Notes: generated from the sequence alone by a model not told the origin. 64,000 bases of DNA from a bacterium (GCA_016719645.1 JADJYS010000014.1:62001-126000), one strand, 5' to 3'; counted from the first letter of the stretch, positions 16,189-25,519 are shown. Made by a program: numbers and translations.

Positions 16189-18504
16189 CTAGCCGGGGAG
16201 CGCGCCGAGCACCTTCTCCGGCGTGACCGGCAGCTCCCGCACCCGCGCCCCCACCGCCGCCGCCACCGCGTTGGCGATCGCCGCCGGCGGCGTGTCGATG
16301 CCGATCTCCCCGACGCTCTTGGCCCCGTACGGCCCGCTCGGCTCGTGGCTCGCCACGAGCTCCGCCCTGATCGACGGGATGTCCTCGCGCCCCGGGATCT
16401 TGTAGCTCATCAGGTCGCGCGTCCGCAGGTGGCCCTGCGGCCCGTACACGACCTCCTCCCACAGCGCCATGCCGATGCCCTGCGCCAGCCCGCCCTCGAC
16501 CTGCACCAGCGCCAGGTTCGGGTTGATGGCCTGGCCGCAGTCCACCACCGCCACGTAGTCCACGAGCGTGACCTCGCCGGTGGCCGCATCCACCTCGACC
16601 TCGGCGAAGGCGGCCATGTACGGCGGCGGCGACTTCTCGCAGAGGTGGCTGCCGGTGGTCATCAGCTGCTTCTGGTGCTCGTTGTAGAGCAGCTTCGCCG
16701 ACAGGTCCCGCAGCGTGATCGCGCCGTCCGGCCCGCGCACCTCGCTCCCGTCGAACGCCGCCCGCGCCGGCTCGCACCCCAGCGACCGCGCCCCCTCGAC
16801 CAGGATCTCGGCGCGCATCTTCAGCGCCGCCTCGCGCACCGCGTGTCCCGAGACGTAGGTCGTGCTCGAGGCGTAGGCGCCGGTGTCGAAGGGCGTGCGG
16901 TCGGTGTCCGAGGCGTAGACGATGATGTCGCCGGTCGGCACGCCGAGGGTCTCGGCCGCGATCTGCGCCAGGATCGTGTCGCTGCCGGTGCCGAGGTCCG
17001 TCGCCCCGATCAGCAGGTTGAACGAGCCGAAGTCGTTGAGCTTGAGCGTCGCGGCCGCCATGTCGATGGTCGGGATGCCCGAGCCCTGCATCGCCAGGGC
17101 CATGCCCAGGCCGCGGAACACGCCGGGCGCCACCTCGCGCCGCGGGCCCTTGGCGTCCCAGCCGATCAGCTCCCTGCCGCGGCGGATGCACTCGGGCAGC
17201 TTGCAGCTCTCGACGATCATCTCCACGCCCTCGGTGCCCTCGCCCATGATGGCGAAGATGGGCGAGGTCTCCCCCTCGGCGATCATGTTCTTCTCTCTCA
17301 GGACGATCGGGTCGAGCCCCAGCTCGCCCGCCAGCTCGTCCAGCGCCGACTCCAGGGCGAAGTTGCCCTGGATCGCCCCGTAGCCGCGGTAGGCGCCGCC
17401 CGGCACGCGGTTGGTGTAGACCGTGCGGCCGCCGAAGCGCACCGCCTCGACCTTGTTGTACAGGGGCAGCGTCTTGGCGCCGGCCACCATGAACACCGTC
17501 AGGGCGTGCTCGCCGTAGGCGCCGGTGTCGGACAGCACCTCCAGGTCGATGGCGCGCAGCGTGCCGTCGCGGTCGGCGCCCAGGGTCACGTCCAGGCGCA
17601 TCGGGTGGCGCGTGTTGGTGGCCTCGAAGACCTCGCGCCGCGTGTAGACCATCTTGGCGGGCCGGCCCGTGCGCAGCGTCGCCAGCGCGCAGTACAGCTC
17701 GCCGTGGAGCATCTGCTTGCCGCCGAAGCCGCCGCCGATGCGCGGCTTCACGACGCGGATCTCCTTCACCTCGCGCTCCAGGGCGCGGGCCATGATGCGC
17801 CGCACGTGCCACGGCGTCTGCGTCGAGCTCATGACGTTCAGCCGCCCGTGCACGTCCAGCCAGGTGCAGGCGCAGTGGGGCTCCAGCGCCACGTGCTGCT
17901 GGGCCTGCGTGTAGTAGCGCCGGCGCAGCACGACCTCGGACCCCGCGACGACCGCGTCCACGTCCCCCACGTGCATGCTGTAGGCGCTGGCGACGTTGCG
18001 CCGCGGCTCGAAGCCGATCGGGAAGTTCTCGTGGATCTCCGGCTCGGGGTGCAGCACGACGGGGTTGTCCAGCGCGGCCTCGAAGTCCAGCACCGCCGGC
18101 AGCACCTCGTACTCCACGCGCACCGCGCGCGCCGCCTCGCGGGCCTGCTCCTCGGTCTCGGCCGCGACGATGGCGGCCTCGTCGCCCACGTGGCGCACGT
18201 ACTCGTCCAGGATGAAGCGGTCGCGGGGCGAGGGCTCGGGGTGCCCCTGGCCGGCGCGCGTCACCGCCACGCGCGGCACGTCCCTCCAGGTGAAGGCCGC
18301 CAGCACGCCGGGCATCGCCAGCGCCGCGGCCGTGTCGACCGACAGGATGCGGGCGTGGGCGTGCGGGCTGCGCACCGCCACCACGCACAGCGATTCGCGC
18401 GGCGCCAGGTCGTCGGTGTAGGCGGGCGTGCCGCGCACCAGGCCCAGGGCGTCGATCTTGGGCAGGGACCTGCCGACTTCCCGCAGTCCGTCGTCTCGCT
18501 TCAT
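16189..18504 (-). CDS. Xanthine dehydrogenase family, molybdopterin-binding large subunit
   Basis: This 771-residue protein matches the Mo-binding subunit of split molybdenum hydroxylases. An N-terminal a/b-hammerhead domain (GTPAYTDDLAPRESLCVVAVRSPHAHARI) precedes the two Mo-pterin domains. IGGGFGGKQ and VPGGAYRGYGAIQ are cofactor-contact motifs. GAKSVGEIGID contains the conserved catalytic Glu of the family. The start ATG overlaps the stop of the upstream 2Fe-2S gene by 4 nt. The substrate may be xanthine, nicotinate, an aldehyde or another N-heterocycle; the sequence alone does not decide. No XdhC or Mo-insertion chaperone is adjacent. Confidence 0.9.
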   Translation of the reverse strand: MKRDDGLREVGRSLPKIDALGLVRGTPAYTDDLAPRESLCVVAVRSPHAHARILSVDTAAALAMPGVLAAFTWRDVPRVAVTRAGQGHPEPSPRDRFILDEYVRHVGDEAAIVAAETEEQAREAARAVRVEYEVLPAVLDFEAALDNPVVLHPEPEIHENFPIGFEPRRNVASAYSMHVGDVDAVVAGSEVVLRRRYYTQAQQHVALEPHCACTWLDVHGRLNVMSSTQTPWHVRRIMARALEREVKEIRVVKPRIGGGFGGKQMLHGELYCALATLRTGRPAKMVYTRREVFEATNTRHPMRLDVTLGADRDGTLRAIDLEVLSDTGAYGEHALTVFMVAGAKTLPLYNKVEAVRFGGRTVYTNRVPGGAYRGYGAIQGNFALESALDELAGELGLDPIVLREKNMIAEGETSPIFAIMGEGTEGVEMIVESCKLPECIRRGRELIGWDAKGPRREVAPGVFRGLGMALAMQGSGIPTIDMAAATLKLNDFGSFNLLIGATDLGTGSDTILAQIAAETLGVPTGDIIVYASDTDRTPFDTGAYASSTTYVSGHAVREAALKMRAEILVEGARSLGCEPARAAFDGSEVRGPDGAITLRDLSAKLLYNEHQKQLMTTGSHLCEKSPPPYMAAFAEVEVDAATGEVTLVDYVAVVDCGQAINPNLALVQVEGGLAQGIGMALWEEVVYGPQGHLRTRDLMSYKIPGREDIPSIRAELVASHEPSGPYGAKSVGEIGIDTPPAAIANAVAAAVGARVRELPVTPEKVLGALPG

Positions 18505-18953
18505 CGCGCCTCCTGCAGGTAGCGGCGGATCGCGCGGGTCTGGCTGACGTAGCCGCCGCAGCGGCAGAGGTTGCCGGCCAGGTAGTGGTTGATCGCCTCG
18601 TCGTCCGGGTCGTCCAGCTCCCGGCTCATCGCCACGACCGCGACCACCAGCCCGGGCGCGCAGAAGCCGCACTGGTCGGCCCCCTCGGCCGCCAGGCAGG
18701 CGCCCAGATGCGCCGCCGCCTCGGGCAGCCCCTCGACCGTGGTCACCTCGCGGCCGTCGGCGCGCGGCGCGGGCACCGCGCACGAGGGCACCGGCGCGCC
18801 GTCCAGCAGCACCGTGCAGGTGCCGCACGAGGCGGTGTCGCAGCCGCGCTTCACGCTCAGCACGCCGTGGCGCCGCAGCGCGTCCAGCAGCGCCTCGCCG
18901 GGCTCGACGTCCCAGTCCGCGCGCCGTCCGTTCAGGACCAGGGAGATGTTCAT
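18501..18953 (-). CDS. Xanthine dehydrogenase family, 2Fe-2S subunit
   Basis: This 150-residue subunit contains two iron-sulfur centres. A plant-type ferredoxin site sits near residues 38-60 (GCDTASCGTCTVLLDG) and an all-alpha second site includes QCGFCAPG and LCRCGGY. It passes electrons from the molybdenum centre to the flavin subunit. It overlaps both neighbours by 4 nt (ATGA), so the three subunits are probably translated in coupling, in the order FAD, FeS, Mo. Confidence 0.95.
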   Translation of the reverse strand: MNISLVLNGRRADWDVEPGEALLDALRRHGVLSVKRGCDTASCGTCTVLLDGAPVPSCAVPAPRADGREVTTVEGLPEAAAHLGACLAAEGADQCGFCAPGLVVAVVAMSRELDDPDDEAINHYLAGNLCRCGGYVSQTRAIRRYLQEAR

Positions 18954-19726
18954 GCCAGGACCTCCTCGACCGCGCGCGTCACCAGCGCGGCGCACACCCG
19001 GCGGCGGTAGTCCGCCGAAGCCCGCAGGTCGTCGCCGAAGTCCAGCTCCGCGGCCGCCGCCGCGCCCGCGCCGCGCGCGTCCCCGGCCGCGGCCGCCTGC
19101 ATGGCCCCGCGCGCCAGCCGCGCCGCGCCGGGCCGCGCCCCCACGGCGACCCTCACCGCGCCGCCGTCGCCGACCGCCGCCACGTTCAGCACCGCGAAGT
19201 CCGTCCGCACCCGCGTCAGGTCCCGCCAGGCGCAGCGCGCCGCCGTCGTCGGCACCACCACTTCGACCAGCACGTCGCGCGCCGTCGCCTTGTCGGCCAG
19301 GAAATGCTCCAGGGGCTTGCGCCCGCCGCGCTCCAGCACGACGTCGGCGCCGAGCGCCAGCAGCGCCGTGGTCAGGTTGGCGAAGGCGTAGCGCCCGGCC
19401 ACCGTGCCGCCCACGGTCACGATGTTGCGCACCTGCACCCCGACGATGTTCTGCACGCACCGCCCCAGCAGCCCGCCGCAGCAGTCCCGCACCACGACGT
19501 CGGTCTCCAGGCGCCGGTAGGTCACCATGGCCCCGAGCCGCAGCGCCCCGTCCTCGACGCGCACCTGGTCGAGCCCGGCGTCGCACAGGTCGACGGCCGT
19601 CTCGTACCCCCGCGAGGCGAGGCGCAGGTAGGCCCCGCCCCCGATCAGCGCCGCGCGCTCGTCCCCTTCGATCAAGGAGAGCGCCTCGGCGGCCGACTTC
19701 GGCCGCAAATATGCCTTCACCGCCAT
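18950..19726 (-). CDS. Xanthine dehydrogenase family, FAD-binding subunit
   Basis: This 258-residue protein follows the medium-subunit pattern of CO-dehydrogenase/xanthine dehydrogenases. The N-terminus SAAEALSLIEGDERAALIGGG matches the family FAD-binding loop, and RNIVTVGGTVAGRYAFANL is a second conserved FAD loop; a C-terminal domain follows with Ala/Arg-rich segments. The ATG at 19726 is preceded by a purine-rich GGAAGGGAT. It is the first gene of the three-gene operon, whose upstream region holds structured repeat copy A. Confidence 0.9.
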   Translation of the reverse strand: MAVKAYLRPKSAAEALSLIEGDERAALIGGGAYLRLASRGYETAVDLCDAGLDQVRVEDGALRLGAMVTYRRLETDVVVRDCCGGLLGRCVQNIVGVQVRNIVTVGGTVAGRYAFANLTTALLALGADVVLERGGRKPLEHFLADKATARDVLVEVVVPTTAARCAWRDLTRVRTDFAVLNVAAVGDGGAVRVAVGARPGAARLARGAMQAAAAGDARGAGAAAAAELDFGDDLRASADYRRRVCAALVTRAVEEVLA

Positions 19727-19811
19727 GGACCCATCCCTTCCGGTCGCCCTGGACTTGAGCTCGCAGATTTGAAGTGTAGCATCCGCACGGTGACCGACCA
19801 AGTGCGGCCTA

Positions 19812-19959
19812 CGTCCCGGGTCCACACACGCGTCCTGTCGGGGGGCGCTTGCCGGGCACATCCTGTGCCCGGCATCGCTTGGCTGTCGGGCTCCGGCGCC
19901 CTCCTGGCGCCGGAACCCGGCAGACACCCCCGACAGGACGCGTGTGTGGACCCGGGACG
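19812..19959. repeat. Structured repeat, copy A (33-bp stem with two inner hairpins)
   Basis: A perfect 33-bp inverted repeat (19812-19844 with 19927-19959) encloses two further hairpins: 10-bp arms at 19851-19860 and 19864-19873, and 9-bp arms at 19892-19900 and 19906-19914, the latter extended by imperfect pairing. The fold would be a three-way junction. The ~95-bp core is closely similar to the reverse complement of copy B (29653-29892), while the stem sequences differ. It lies 30 nt beyond the rlmI stop. The rest of 19727-19989 has no gene. Confidence 0.85.
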
Positions 19960-19989
19960 AGATGGATGTGGGCAGAAAACAGCGTTGAT

Positions 19990-21207
19990 TCAGCTCACGA
20001 GCAGCAGCAGTCCCTTGAGGTACTCGCCTTCGCGGTGGCCCAGCATCCAGGGGTGGTCGGGGCCGCCGGAGAGGCGGCGCAGCACGCGGGCGCGGCGGCC
20101 GGCGGCGAGCACGGCTTCCTGGGCCACCTGCTGGAAGCGCAGCAGGTTCATCGCCTGGCTGCAGGAGAAGGTCAGCAGCAGGCCGCCGGGCGCCAGCTTG
20201 TCGATGCCCAGGCGGTTGATCTCGCGGTAGCCGCGCTCGGCCCCGTCGAGCTCGCGCTGCGAGCGGGCGAACTTCGGCGGGTCGAGGATGACCAGGTCGT
20301 AGCGGTCGCGGCCCGGGCGCAGGAAGCGGAACACGTCCTCGCGCTGCACCAGGCCGGCCGCCTCGGGGAAGCCGTTGCGCCGCAGGTTGCGCTCCGCCGC
20401 CGCGCAGGCCGATTTCGAGGCGTCCACCGACACCACGTTCTCGGCGCCGCCCGCGGCCGCCGACATCGAGAAGCCGCCGGTGTAGGCGAAGCAGTTCAGG
20501 ACGCGGCGGTCGCGCGCCAGGGTGCCGACGAGCGCGCGGTTCTCGCGCTGGTCGAGGTAGAGGCCGGTCTTGTGGCCCGCTTCGGGCGAGGTCTCGTAGA
20601 CCAGCCCGTTCTCGCGCACCAGCACCGGGTCGGTCAGCGCGCCCGCCAGCAGGCCGCGGACCGCCTCGAGCCCCTCGTCGGTCCGGGTGCGGGAATCGCT
20701 GCGCTCGAAGACGAAGGTCGGGGCGAGGTGCTCGGTCAAGGCGGCGAGCACTTCTTCGCGCCAGCGCTCGGCGCCCGCGGTCAGGAACTGCAGGACCAGG
20801 CCCGTCCCGTAGCGGTCGATGACCAGGCCCGGCAGGCCGTCGCCCTCGGAGTTCACCAGGCGGTAGCAGTCGGTCCGCTCCTCGCCCCCGGCGCCCAGCC
20901 GCCCGCCGTCGCCCAGGCCCAGGGCGGCGCGCGCGGCGACGGCCTCGCCCAGGCGGTCGCGCAGCAGGCGGCGCGTCACCGGACCCTCGAGGCTGACGAT
21001 CCGCCCGGCCAGCAGCGACCGCGTGTTGACGTAGCCCCAGCCCAGCGCAGCGCCGTCCTGGGTCGTGAACGCGCACGGGTCGCCCGGCGCCTGGTAGCCC
21101 ATCACGCGGGCGATCGAACCCTTGAAGATCCAGGGATGCCTGCCGGGCTCCGCGTCCTCGCGGCCGGGCTTGACGACGACGGTGCAGGTGGTGCGTGGGG
21201 CGGTCAT
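19990..21207 (-). CDS. rlmI: RlmI-like 23S rRNA (cytosine-C5) methyltransferase
   Basis: The chosen ATG at 21207 overlaps the upstream lipoprotein stop by 4 nt and gives 405 residues, normal for RlmI. Residues about 8-80 form the PUA RNA-binding domain (VVVKPGREDAEPGRHPWIFKG). The Rossmann methyltransferase core has LNCFAYTGGFSMSAAAGGA for S-adenosylmethionine binding and LVILDPPKF as the base-positioning motif, followed by LLTFSCSQ with the catalytic-type Cys. It should methylate a cytosine of large-subunit rRNA. The name rests on family resemblance; the specific nucleotide is not shown. Confidence 0.85.
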   Translation of the reverse strand: MTAPRTTCTVVVKPGREDAEPGRHPWIFKGSIARVMGYQAPGDPCAFTTQDGAALGWGYVNTRSLLAGRIVSLEGPVTRRLLRDRLGEAVAARAALGLGDGGRLGAGGEERTDCYRLVNSEGDGLPGLVIDRYGTGLVLQFLTAGAERWREEVLAALTEHLAPTFVFERSDSRTRTDEGLEAVRGLLAGALTDPVLVRENGLVYETSPEAGHKTGLYLDQRENRALVGTLARDRRVLNCFAYTGGFSMSAAAGGAENVVSVDASKSACAAAERNLRRNGFPEAAGLVQREDVFRFLRPGRDRYDLVILDPPKFARSQRELDGAERGYREINRLGIDKLAPGGLLLTFSCSQAMNLLRFQQVAQEAVLAAGRRARVLRRLSGGPDHPWMLGHREGEYLKGLLLLVS

Positions 21208-21665
21208 GGCGCCCCGGCGTCCGGCCGCTCGGCATCGCACGGCTGGCGGCGCAGGCGGCGCCACACCTCGTCGATCACGTAGCGGCGCCCCTTGGCCACG
21301 AAGTCCGCGGCGTGGTGCCAGAGGTCCCCCTCGAGCCGGCAGCTGAAAGCGACCTTCTCGCCCATCAGCGCCTCGTTCGAGTGGATGCGGATGCACTCGG
21401 TGTAGACGCCGTCGCGGTAGCTCCAGGTTCCCGCGCCGCCGTCGAACTTGCCGGCGGCCCGCCCGGTGGTGGCGAACGCGTCGTCGGTCACGAGCTTGAC
21501 GATGTCGCCCGGCCCCGGCGACTCGCCGGCCGGATAACGGTGTTCTCCGTCCCGGACCAGGATCCAGGAGCCGCGCAGGTCGGGGGACGTCCCGGCGCAC
21601 CCGGACAGCAGGGAGAGGATCAGCAGGGTCGCGGCGCCGCACGCCGACAAACGTCGTTTCGACAT
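21204..21665 (-). CDS. Small lipoprotein with lipocalin-like domain
   Basis: GGAGG at 7 nt supports the ATG at 21665 over the in-frame TTG further upstream. The 153-residue product has a lipoprotein signal (LLILSLLSGCAG, Cys near 23). The remainder (GSWILVRDG, then TDDAFATT, GTWSYRDGVYTECIRI, KVAFSCRLEGDLWHH) follows the WxLV...TYT...Y pattern of lipocalin-like domains of the DUF4488 kind. Ligand and role are unknown. It is translationally coupled to the rRNA methyltransferase gene, an odd partner. Confidence 0.7.
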   Translation of the reverse strand: MSKRRLSACGAATLLILSLLSGCAGTSPDLRGSWILVRDGEHRYPAGESPGPGDIVKLVTDDAFATTGRAAGKFDGGAGTWSYRDGVYTECIRIHSNEALMGEKVAFSCRLEGDLWHHAADFVAKGRRYVIDEVWRRLRRQPCDAERPDAGAP

Positions 21666-21767
21666 GGTTCGACCTCCAGGCAACGGGGCGCCCGCATGGG
21701 AACAGGTCCCCGGATCGGGGTCAAGCGTATCCTCAGGGATCCCGGTCCGAACGGGCTCCTGCCGCGA

Positions 21768-21783
21768 TGTTGAATATTCAACA
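21768..21783. promoter_or_regulatory. Perfect 16-bp palindrome upstream of the sugar transferase
   Basis: TGTTGAATATTCAACA is a perfect palindrome in an otherwise unassigned AT-rich stretch between the divergent lipoprotein and sugar-transferase genes. It looks like a dimeric regulator site. The regulator is unknown. Confidence 0.5.
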
Positions 21784-21895
21784 GGAATTTATCTTGACGT
21801 TTGGTTTGTTCGTGATATCGTGGTCCCGGTTCTCGGCTGGGGGGCCGGGAATGAGCTTACCATTTGTGAATTCGCATGCTTTCGACGTCGATTTT

Positions 21896-21942
21896 TAGCG
21901 ATGTCGCTATAGACTACCCGCGAAGTCTCCATTATAATGGAG
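21896..21942 (+). promoter_or_regulatory. Sugar-transferase promoter with overlapping palindromes
   Basis: TAGACT (21910-21915), a 17-bp spacer and a perfect TATAAT (21933-21938) make a good sigma70-type promoter. The -10 box lies inside the perfect palindrome CTCCATTATAATGGAG (21927-21942). TAGCGA/TCGCTA arms (21896-21909) lie just upstream of the -35 box. Bound proteins could block or tune initiation. Confidence 0.65.
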
Positions 21943-21982
21943 CACTCTCACGGATGATCAAGCAGCGATCAGCCTGACAATC

Positions 21983-22813
21983 ATGGTGCGAGTGCACCAC
22001 GTGGAAGCGAACATCAGAGGGGTCCGGTCGAAGATCATGGTCAATTTCAGTGACAACGCGCAAGCCACGCTTCCGCACCCGGCGGCTCTCCCGAGCATCG
22101 GCCATGAAACAGCACGACTGTTTCAGGACCTGGAGCGGACCGCGCCCCGCGGCGAGCCGCGCCATTCGCCGCTGTACCTCGGCCTGCGCCGCGCCAGCGA
22201 CATCGCCGTGTCCGTCATCGCGCTGTCCCTGTTCGCGGCCCTGCTGCCGCTGATCGCCTTGGCGATCGTCGTGGACTCGCGCGGCCCGGTCTTCTACTCC
22301 CAGACCCGCATCGGCCGCAACCAGCGCCGCCGCAACGCCGGCCACGCCAGCTGCGAGCGCCGCAAGGTGATCTACCCGGGCCGCCCCTTCCGCATCTGGA
22401 AGCTGCGCTCCATGCGGACCGACGCCGAGCGCAACGGCCCCCAGCTGGCCCAGGCCGGCGACGCCCGCATCACGCGGGTCGGCCGTTTCCTGCGCCAGAC
22501 GCGCCTGGACGAGGTGCCCCAGTTCTGGAACGTCCTGAGGGGCGAGATGACCCTGATCGGGCCCCGCCCCGAGCGGCTGTGCTTCGTCCGCCAGTACGAG
22601 GCCACGGTGCCCGGCTACCTCGCGCGGCTGGACGCCCTGCCCGGCATCACCGGCCTGGCCCAGGTGAACAACGGCTACGACGAGGACCTGCGCTCGGTCC
22701 AGCGCAAGCTGCGCCTGGACACCTTCTACATCACCCGGGCGAGCTGGACGCTGGATCTGCGCATCCTGCTGTCCACGGTCCGCGTGGTCCTGACGGGCGA
22801 GGGCGCGCGCTGA
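21983..22813 (+). CDS. Bacterial sugar transferase (polyprenyl-phosphate phosphoglycosyl transferase)
   Basis: This protein of up to 276 residues has one hydrophobic segment (about 70-98, SVIALSLFAALLPLIALAIVV) and a PF02397-type catalytic domain. RQTRLDEVPQFWNVLRGEMTLIGPRPE contains the conserved catalytic Asp-Glu and PRP motif; it is shown here as the two blocks RLDEVPQFWNVL and LIGPRPE. Such enzymes start exopolysaccharide or O-antigen repeat synthesis by moving a sugar phosphate to undecaprenyl phosphate. No other polysaccharide genes are adjacent, so it is an orphan. The start is uncertain: ATG 21983 and ATG 22037 both lack a strong ribosome-binding site, and 22037 still keeps all domains. 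Confidence 0.85.
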   Translation: MVRVHHVEANIRGVRSKIMVNFSDNAQATLPHPAALPSIGHETARLFQDLERTAPRGEPRHSPLYLGLRRASDIAVSVIALSLFAALLPLIALAIVVDSRGPVFYSQTRIGRNQRRRNAGHASCERRKVIYPGRPFRIWKLRSMRTDAERNGPQLAQAGDARITRVGRFLRQTRLDEVPQFWNVLRGEMTLIGPRPERLCFVRQYEATVPGYLARLDALPGITGLAQVNNGYDEDLRSVQRKLRLDTFYITRASWTLDLRILLSTVRVVLTGEGAR

Positions 22814-22853
22814 CGCGCCCCCGCCTCGAACCTCGACACCCCTCCTCTTCTTT

Positions 22854-22883
22854 TTGCACGGATCCCTCTTTTTGATGTATCAT
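22854..22883 (+). promoter_or_regulatory. Promoter of the secreted protease gene
   Basis: TTGCAC (22854-22859) and TATCAT (22878-22883) are separated by 18 bp, within a T-rich stretch unlike the surrounding GC-rich DNA. Confidence 0.55.
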
Positions 22884-22978
22884 TGTAGGATGTCGGCTCG
22901 GGAACCCAGCCGCCCCGTGTCCGGACGACCACCCGTGGGATCGAATCCCATGCATCCCCACACACCCGATCCGCGAGG

Positions 22979-25519
22979 ATGACAACGATGTCCAAAGTCG
23001 GAACCGAGGTCTTGTCCGCCCGCCACGCCGCCGCGCGTTGGGCCGTCCCGGCGCTGCTGCTGACGGCCGCCCTGCTGGCGATCCTGAGCCTGAACGCCGC
23101 GGCCGCCGACCGCGCCGCCAGCCCCGCCGCGTCCGCCGGCCTGCGCCCGTTGGCGGAGGTCGCGGTCTTCGCCGCCGACGTCGTCGACCGCGACCAGGCC
23201 CTCGCCGAGGACGACGTCCGCGCCCGCGACGGCGAGCCGCCCCGCTTCGCGATCCCCCAGCCGGCCTTCATCGCGCCGGACACCCACGGCTCGTGGGAGG
23301 TCCTGAACGAGAGCACCCGGCTGTGGCGCCTGCGCATCTCCAGCCCCGGCGCGCTGTCGCTGAACCTCGGGTTCACGCGCTTCGTCATGCCCGAGACCGG
23401 CCGCCTGCTGATCTACCCGGCCGACCTGTCGCAGCCGGCGATCGCCTTCACCGCCGCGGACAACCGCGACCACGGCCAGCTCTGGACGCCGATCATCCCC
23501 GGCGACGAGATGGTCGTCGAGGTGCAGATCGCGGCCAAGGCCGCGGCCGACCTGGAGCTGGAGCTGACCTCGGTGAACGTGGGCTACAAGACCTTCGGCG
23601 AGACCCTGGTCGACAAGTCCGGCGCCTGCAACATCGACGTCGTCTGCCCCGAGGGCGACGGCTGGCGGGACGACATCCAGTCGGTGGCCGTGATCTCCAC
23701 CGGCGGCAGCACCTTCTGCTCCGGCTTCATGGTCAACAACACCGCCCAGGACGAGCGCTCCTTCTTCATGACGGCCTACCACTGCGGCATCCACACCTCG
23801 CAGGCGCCGACGCTGGTCACCTACTGGAACTTCAACAGCCCGACCTGCGGCCAGCACGGCGGCGGCTCGCTCTCGCAGTTCCTGACCGGCAGCACCTTCC
23901 GCGCCGAGTCCAGCGCGTCGGACTTCACGCTGGTCGAGCTGAACTCCGTGCCCGACGCTTCCTGGAACGTCGCCTACGCGGGCTGGGACCGCGGCGCCCA
24001 GAATCCGACCTCGGCCACCGCGATCCACCATCCCAACACCGACGAGAAGAGCATCAGCTTCGAGAACGATCCCCTGACCACGACCACCTACCTGCAGGAG
24101 GCCGTGCCCGGCAACGGCACACACCTGCGCGTCGCGGACTGGGACGCGGGCACCACCGAGGGCGGCTCCTCCGGCTCGCCGCTGTTCAACCAGAACCACC
24201 ACGTCGTGGGCCAGCTGCACGGCGGCTACGCGGCCTGCGGCAACAACCTCTCGGACTGGTACGGGCGCTTCTCCCGGTCCTGGACCGGCGGCGGCACTTC
24301 GGCCACGCGCCTGAGCAACTGGCTCGACCCGCTGAACACCGGCGCGCAGACGCTCGACCTGCTGGCGCCCTACGCCAGCGGCCTGCGCGTCGCCCCGGCC
24401 TCCGGCCTGTCCACGCAGGGCGACGTCGGCGGCCCGTTCGCGCCCGCGAGCAAGGACTACACGCTGACCAACGCCGGCGACGCCGCCGTCGGCTACCTGG
24501 TCGCGGCCGACGTGGCCTGGGTCACCGTCGCCAACGGCAGCGGCACGATCCCCGCGGGCGGCGACGTCGTCGTCACCGTCACGGTCAACGCCGCGGCGAA
24601 CACGCTGCCGACCGGCGTCCACACCGGCACGCTGTCGTTCACCAACACCACCGACCACGACGGCGACCTCACGGCGCCCCTGTCGCTGCAGGCCGGCCTG
24701 CCCGAGCTGGTCTACGGGTTCGACATGAGCACCAACCCGGGCTGGACCGTCGAGGGCCAGTGGGCCTGGGGCGTGCCGACCGGCGCCGGCGGGGCCTACG
24801 GCGAGGCCGATCCCACGGGCGGCTGGAACGGCGGCGCGGTCTACGGCTACAACCTGGCCGGCGACTACGCCAACAGCCTGCCCGAGCGCCACCTCACCAC
24901 GACCGCCCTGGACTGCAGCGGCCTGTCGGCGGTCACCCTGAAGTTCCGGCGCTGGCTCAACGTCGAGCAGCCCGCCTACGACCACGCCTACGTGCGCGTC
25001 AGCAACGACGGCGTGAACTGGGTCACGGTCTGGCAGAACACCGCCGAGATCGCCGACGCCGCCTGGTCCCTCGCCGAGTTCGACATCTCGGCGGTGGCCG
25101 ACGGGCAGAGCACGGTCTACGTGCGCTGGACCATGGGCAGCACCGATTCCAGCTGGCAGTACTCCGGCTGGAACCTCGACGAGGTCGAGATCTGGGGCCT
25201 CCAGCGCTCGCAGGGCACCGGCGCCGGCGACCTGCCGCAGGCCGGCGCCCGGCTGCGCCCGCTGTCCCCCAACCCGTTCAACCCGCGCACCGAGGTCCGC
25301 TTCGACCTGCCGACGGCCGGCCCGGCCCGCCTCGCGGTCTACGACGTGCGCGGCCACCTGGTGAAGGTCCTGAGCGACGGCGAGCTGCCCGCGGGCGAGC
25401 ACGCCGCCGTCTGGGACGGCACCGACGCGCGCGGCCGCGCCATGAGCAGCGGCAGCTACGTCTTCCGGCTGACGGCCGGCGACGTCGTCCACACCCGCAA
25501 GGGGGTGCTGGTCCGCTGA
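22979..25519 (+). CDS. Secreted Lys-C-like (S1) serine endopeptidase with CBM-like domain and FlgD/Ig tail
   Basis: This 846-residue multidomain protein has a signal region (about 15-43), then an N-terminal pro-domain (WEVLNESTRLWRLRI). The trypsin-fold protease has His268 (TAYHCG), Asp315 (SASDFTLVEL) and Ser398 (EGGSSGSPLF), the pattern of lysyl endopeptidase relatives, with several Cys for disulfides. A BACON-like Ig domain (about 475-570), a laminin-G/MAM-like domain (about 580-740, ending WNLDEVEIWG) and a FlgD/Ig tail (NPFNPRTEVRFDL) follow. It should be exported and surface-attached or released, acting on extracellular protein. ATG 22988 is an alternative start with a better-spaced GAGG. 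Confidence 0.88.
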   Translation: MTTMSKVGTEVLSARHAAARWAVPALLLTAALLAILSLNAAAADRAASPAASAGLRPLAEVAVFAADVVDRDQALAEDDVRARDGEPPRFAIPQPAFIAPDTHGSWEVLNESTRLWRLRISSPGALSLNLGFTRFVMPETGRLLIYPADLSQPAIAFTAADNRDHGQLWTPIIPGDEMVVEVQIAAKAAADLELELTSVNVGYKTFGETLVDKSGACNIDVVCPEGDGWRDDIQSVAVISTGGSTFCSGFMVNNTAQDERSFFMTAYHCGIHTSQAPTLVTYWNFNSPTCGQHGGGSLSQFLTGSTFRAESSASDFTLVELNSVPDASWNVAYAGWDRGAQNPTSATAIHHPNTDEKSISFENDPLTTTTYLQEAVPGNGTHLRVADWDAGTTEGGSSGSPLFNQNHHVVGQLHGGYAACGNNLSDWYGRFSRSWTGGGTSATRLSNWLDPLNTGAQTLDLLAPYASGLRVAPASGLSTQGDVGGPFAPASKDYTLTNAGDAAVGYLVAADVAWVTVANGSGTIPAGGDVVVTVTVNAAANTLPTGVHTGTLSFTNTTDHDGDLTAPLSLQAGLPELVYGFDMSTNPGWTVEGQWAWGVPTGAGGAYGEADPTGGWNGGAVYGYNLAGDYANSLPERHLTTTALDCSGLSAVTLKFRRWLNVEQPAYDHAYVRVSNDGVNWVTVWQNTAEIADAAWSLAEFDISAVADGQSTVYVRWTMGSTDSSWQYSGWNLDEVEIWGLQRSQGTGAGDLPQAGARLRPLSPNPFNPRTEVRFDLPTAGPARLAVYDVRGHLVKVLSDGELPAGEHAAVWDGTDARGRAMSSGSYVFRLTAGDVVHTRKGVLVR

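Noticed and set aside
19812..19959. Integron attC site
   Set aside because: It is a long imperfect-hairpin element, but there are no RYYYAAC/GTTRRRY core boxes, no cassette array and no integrase.
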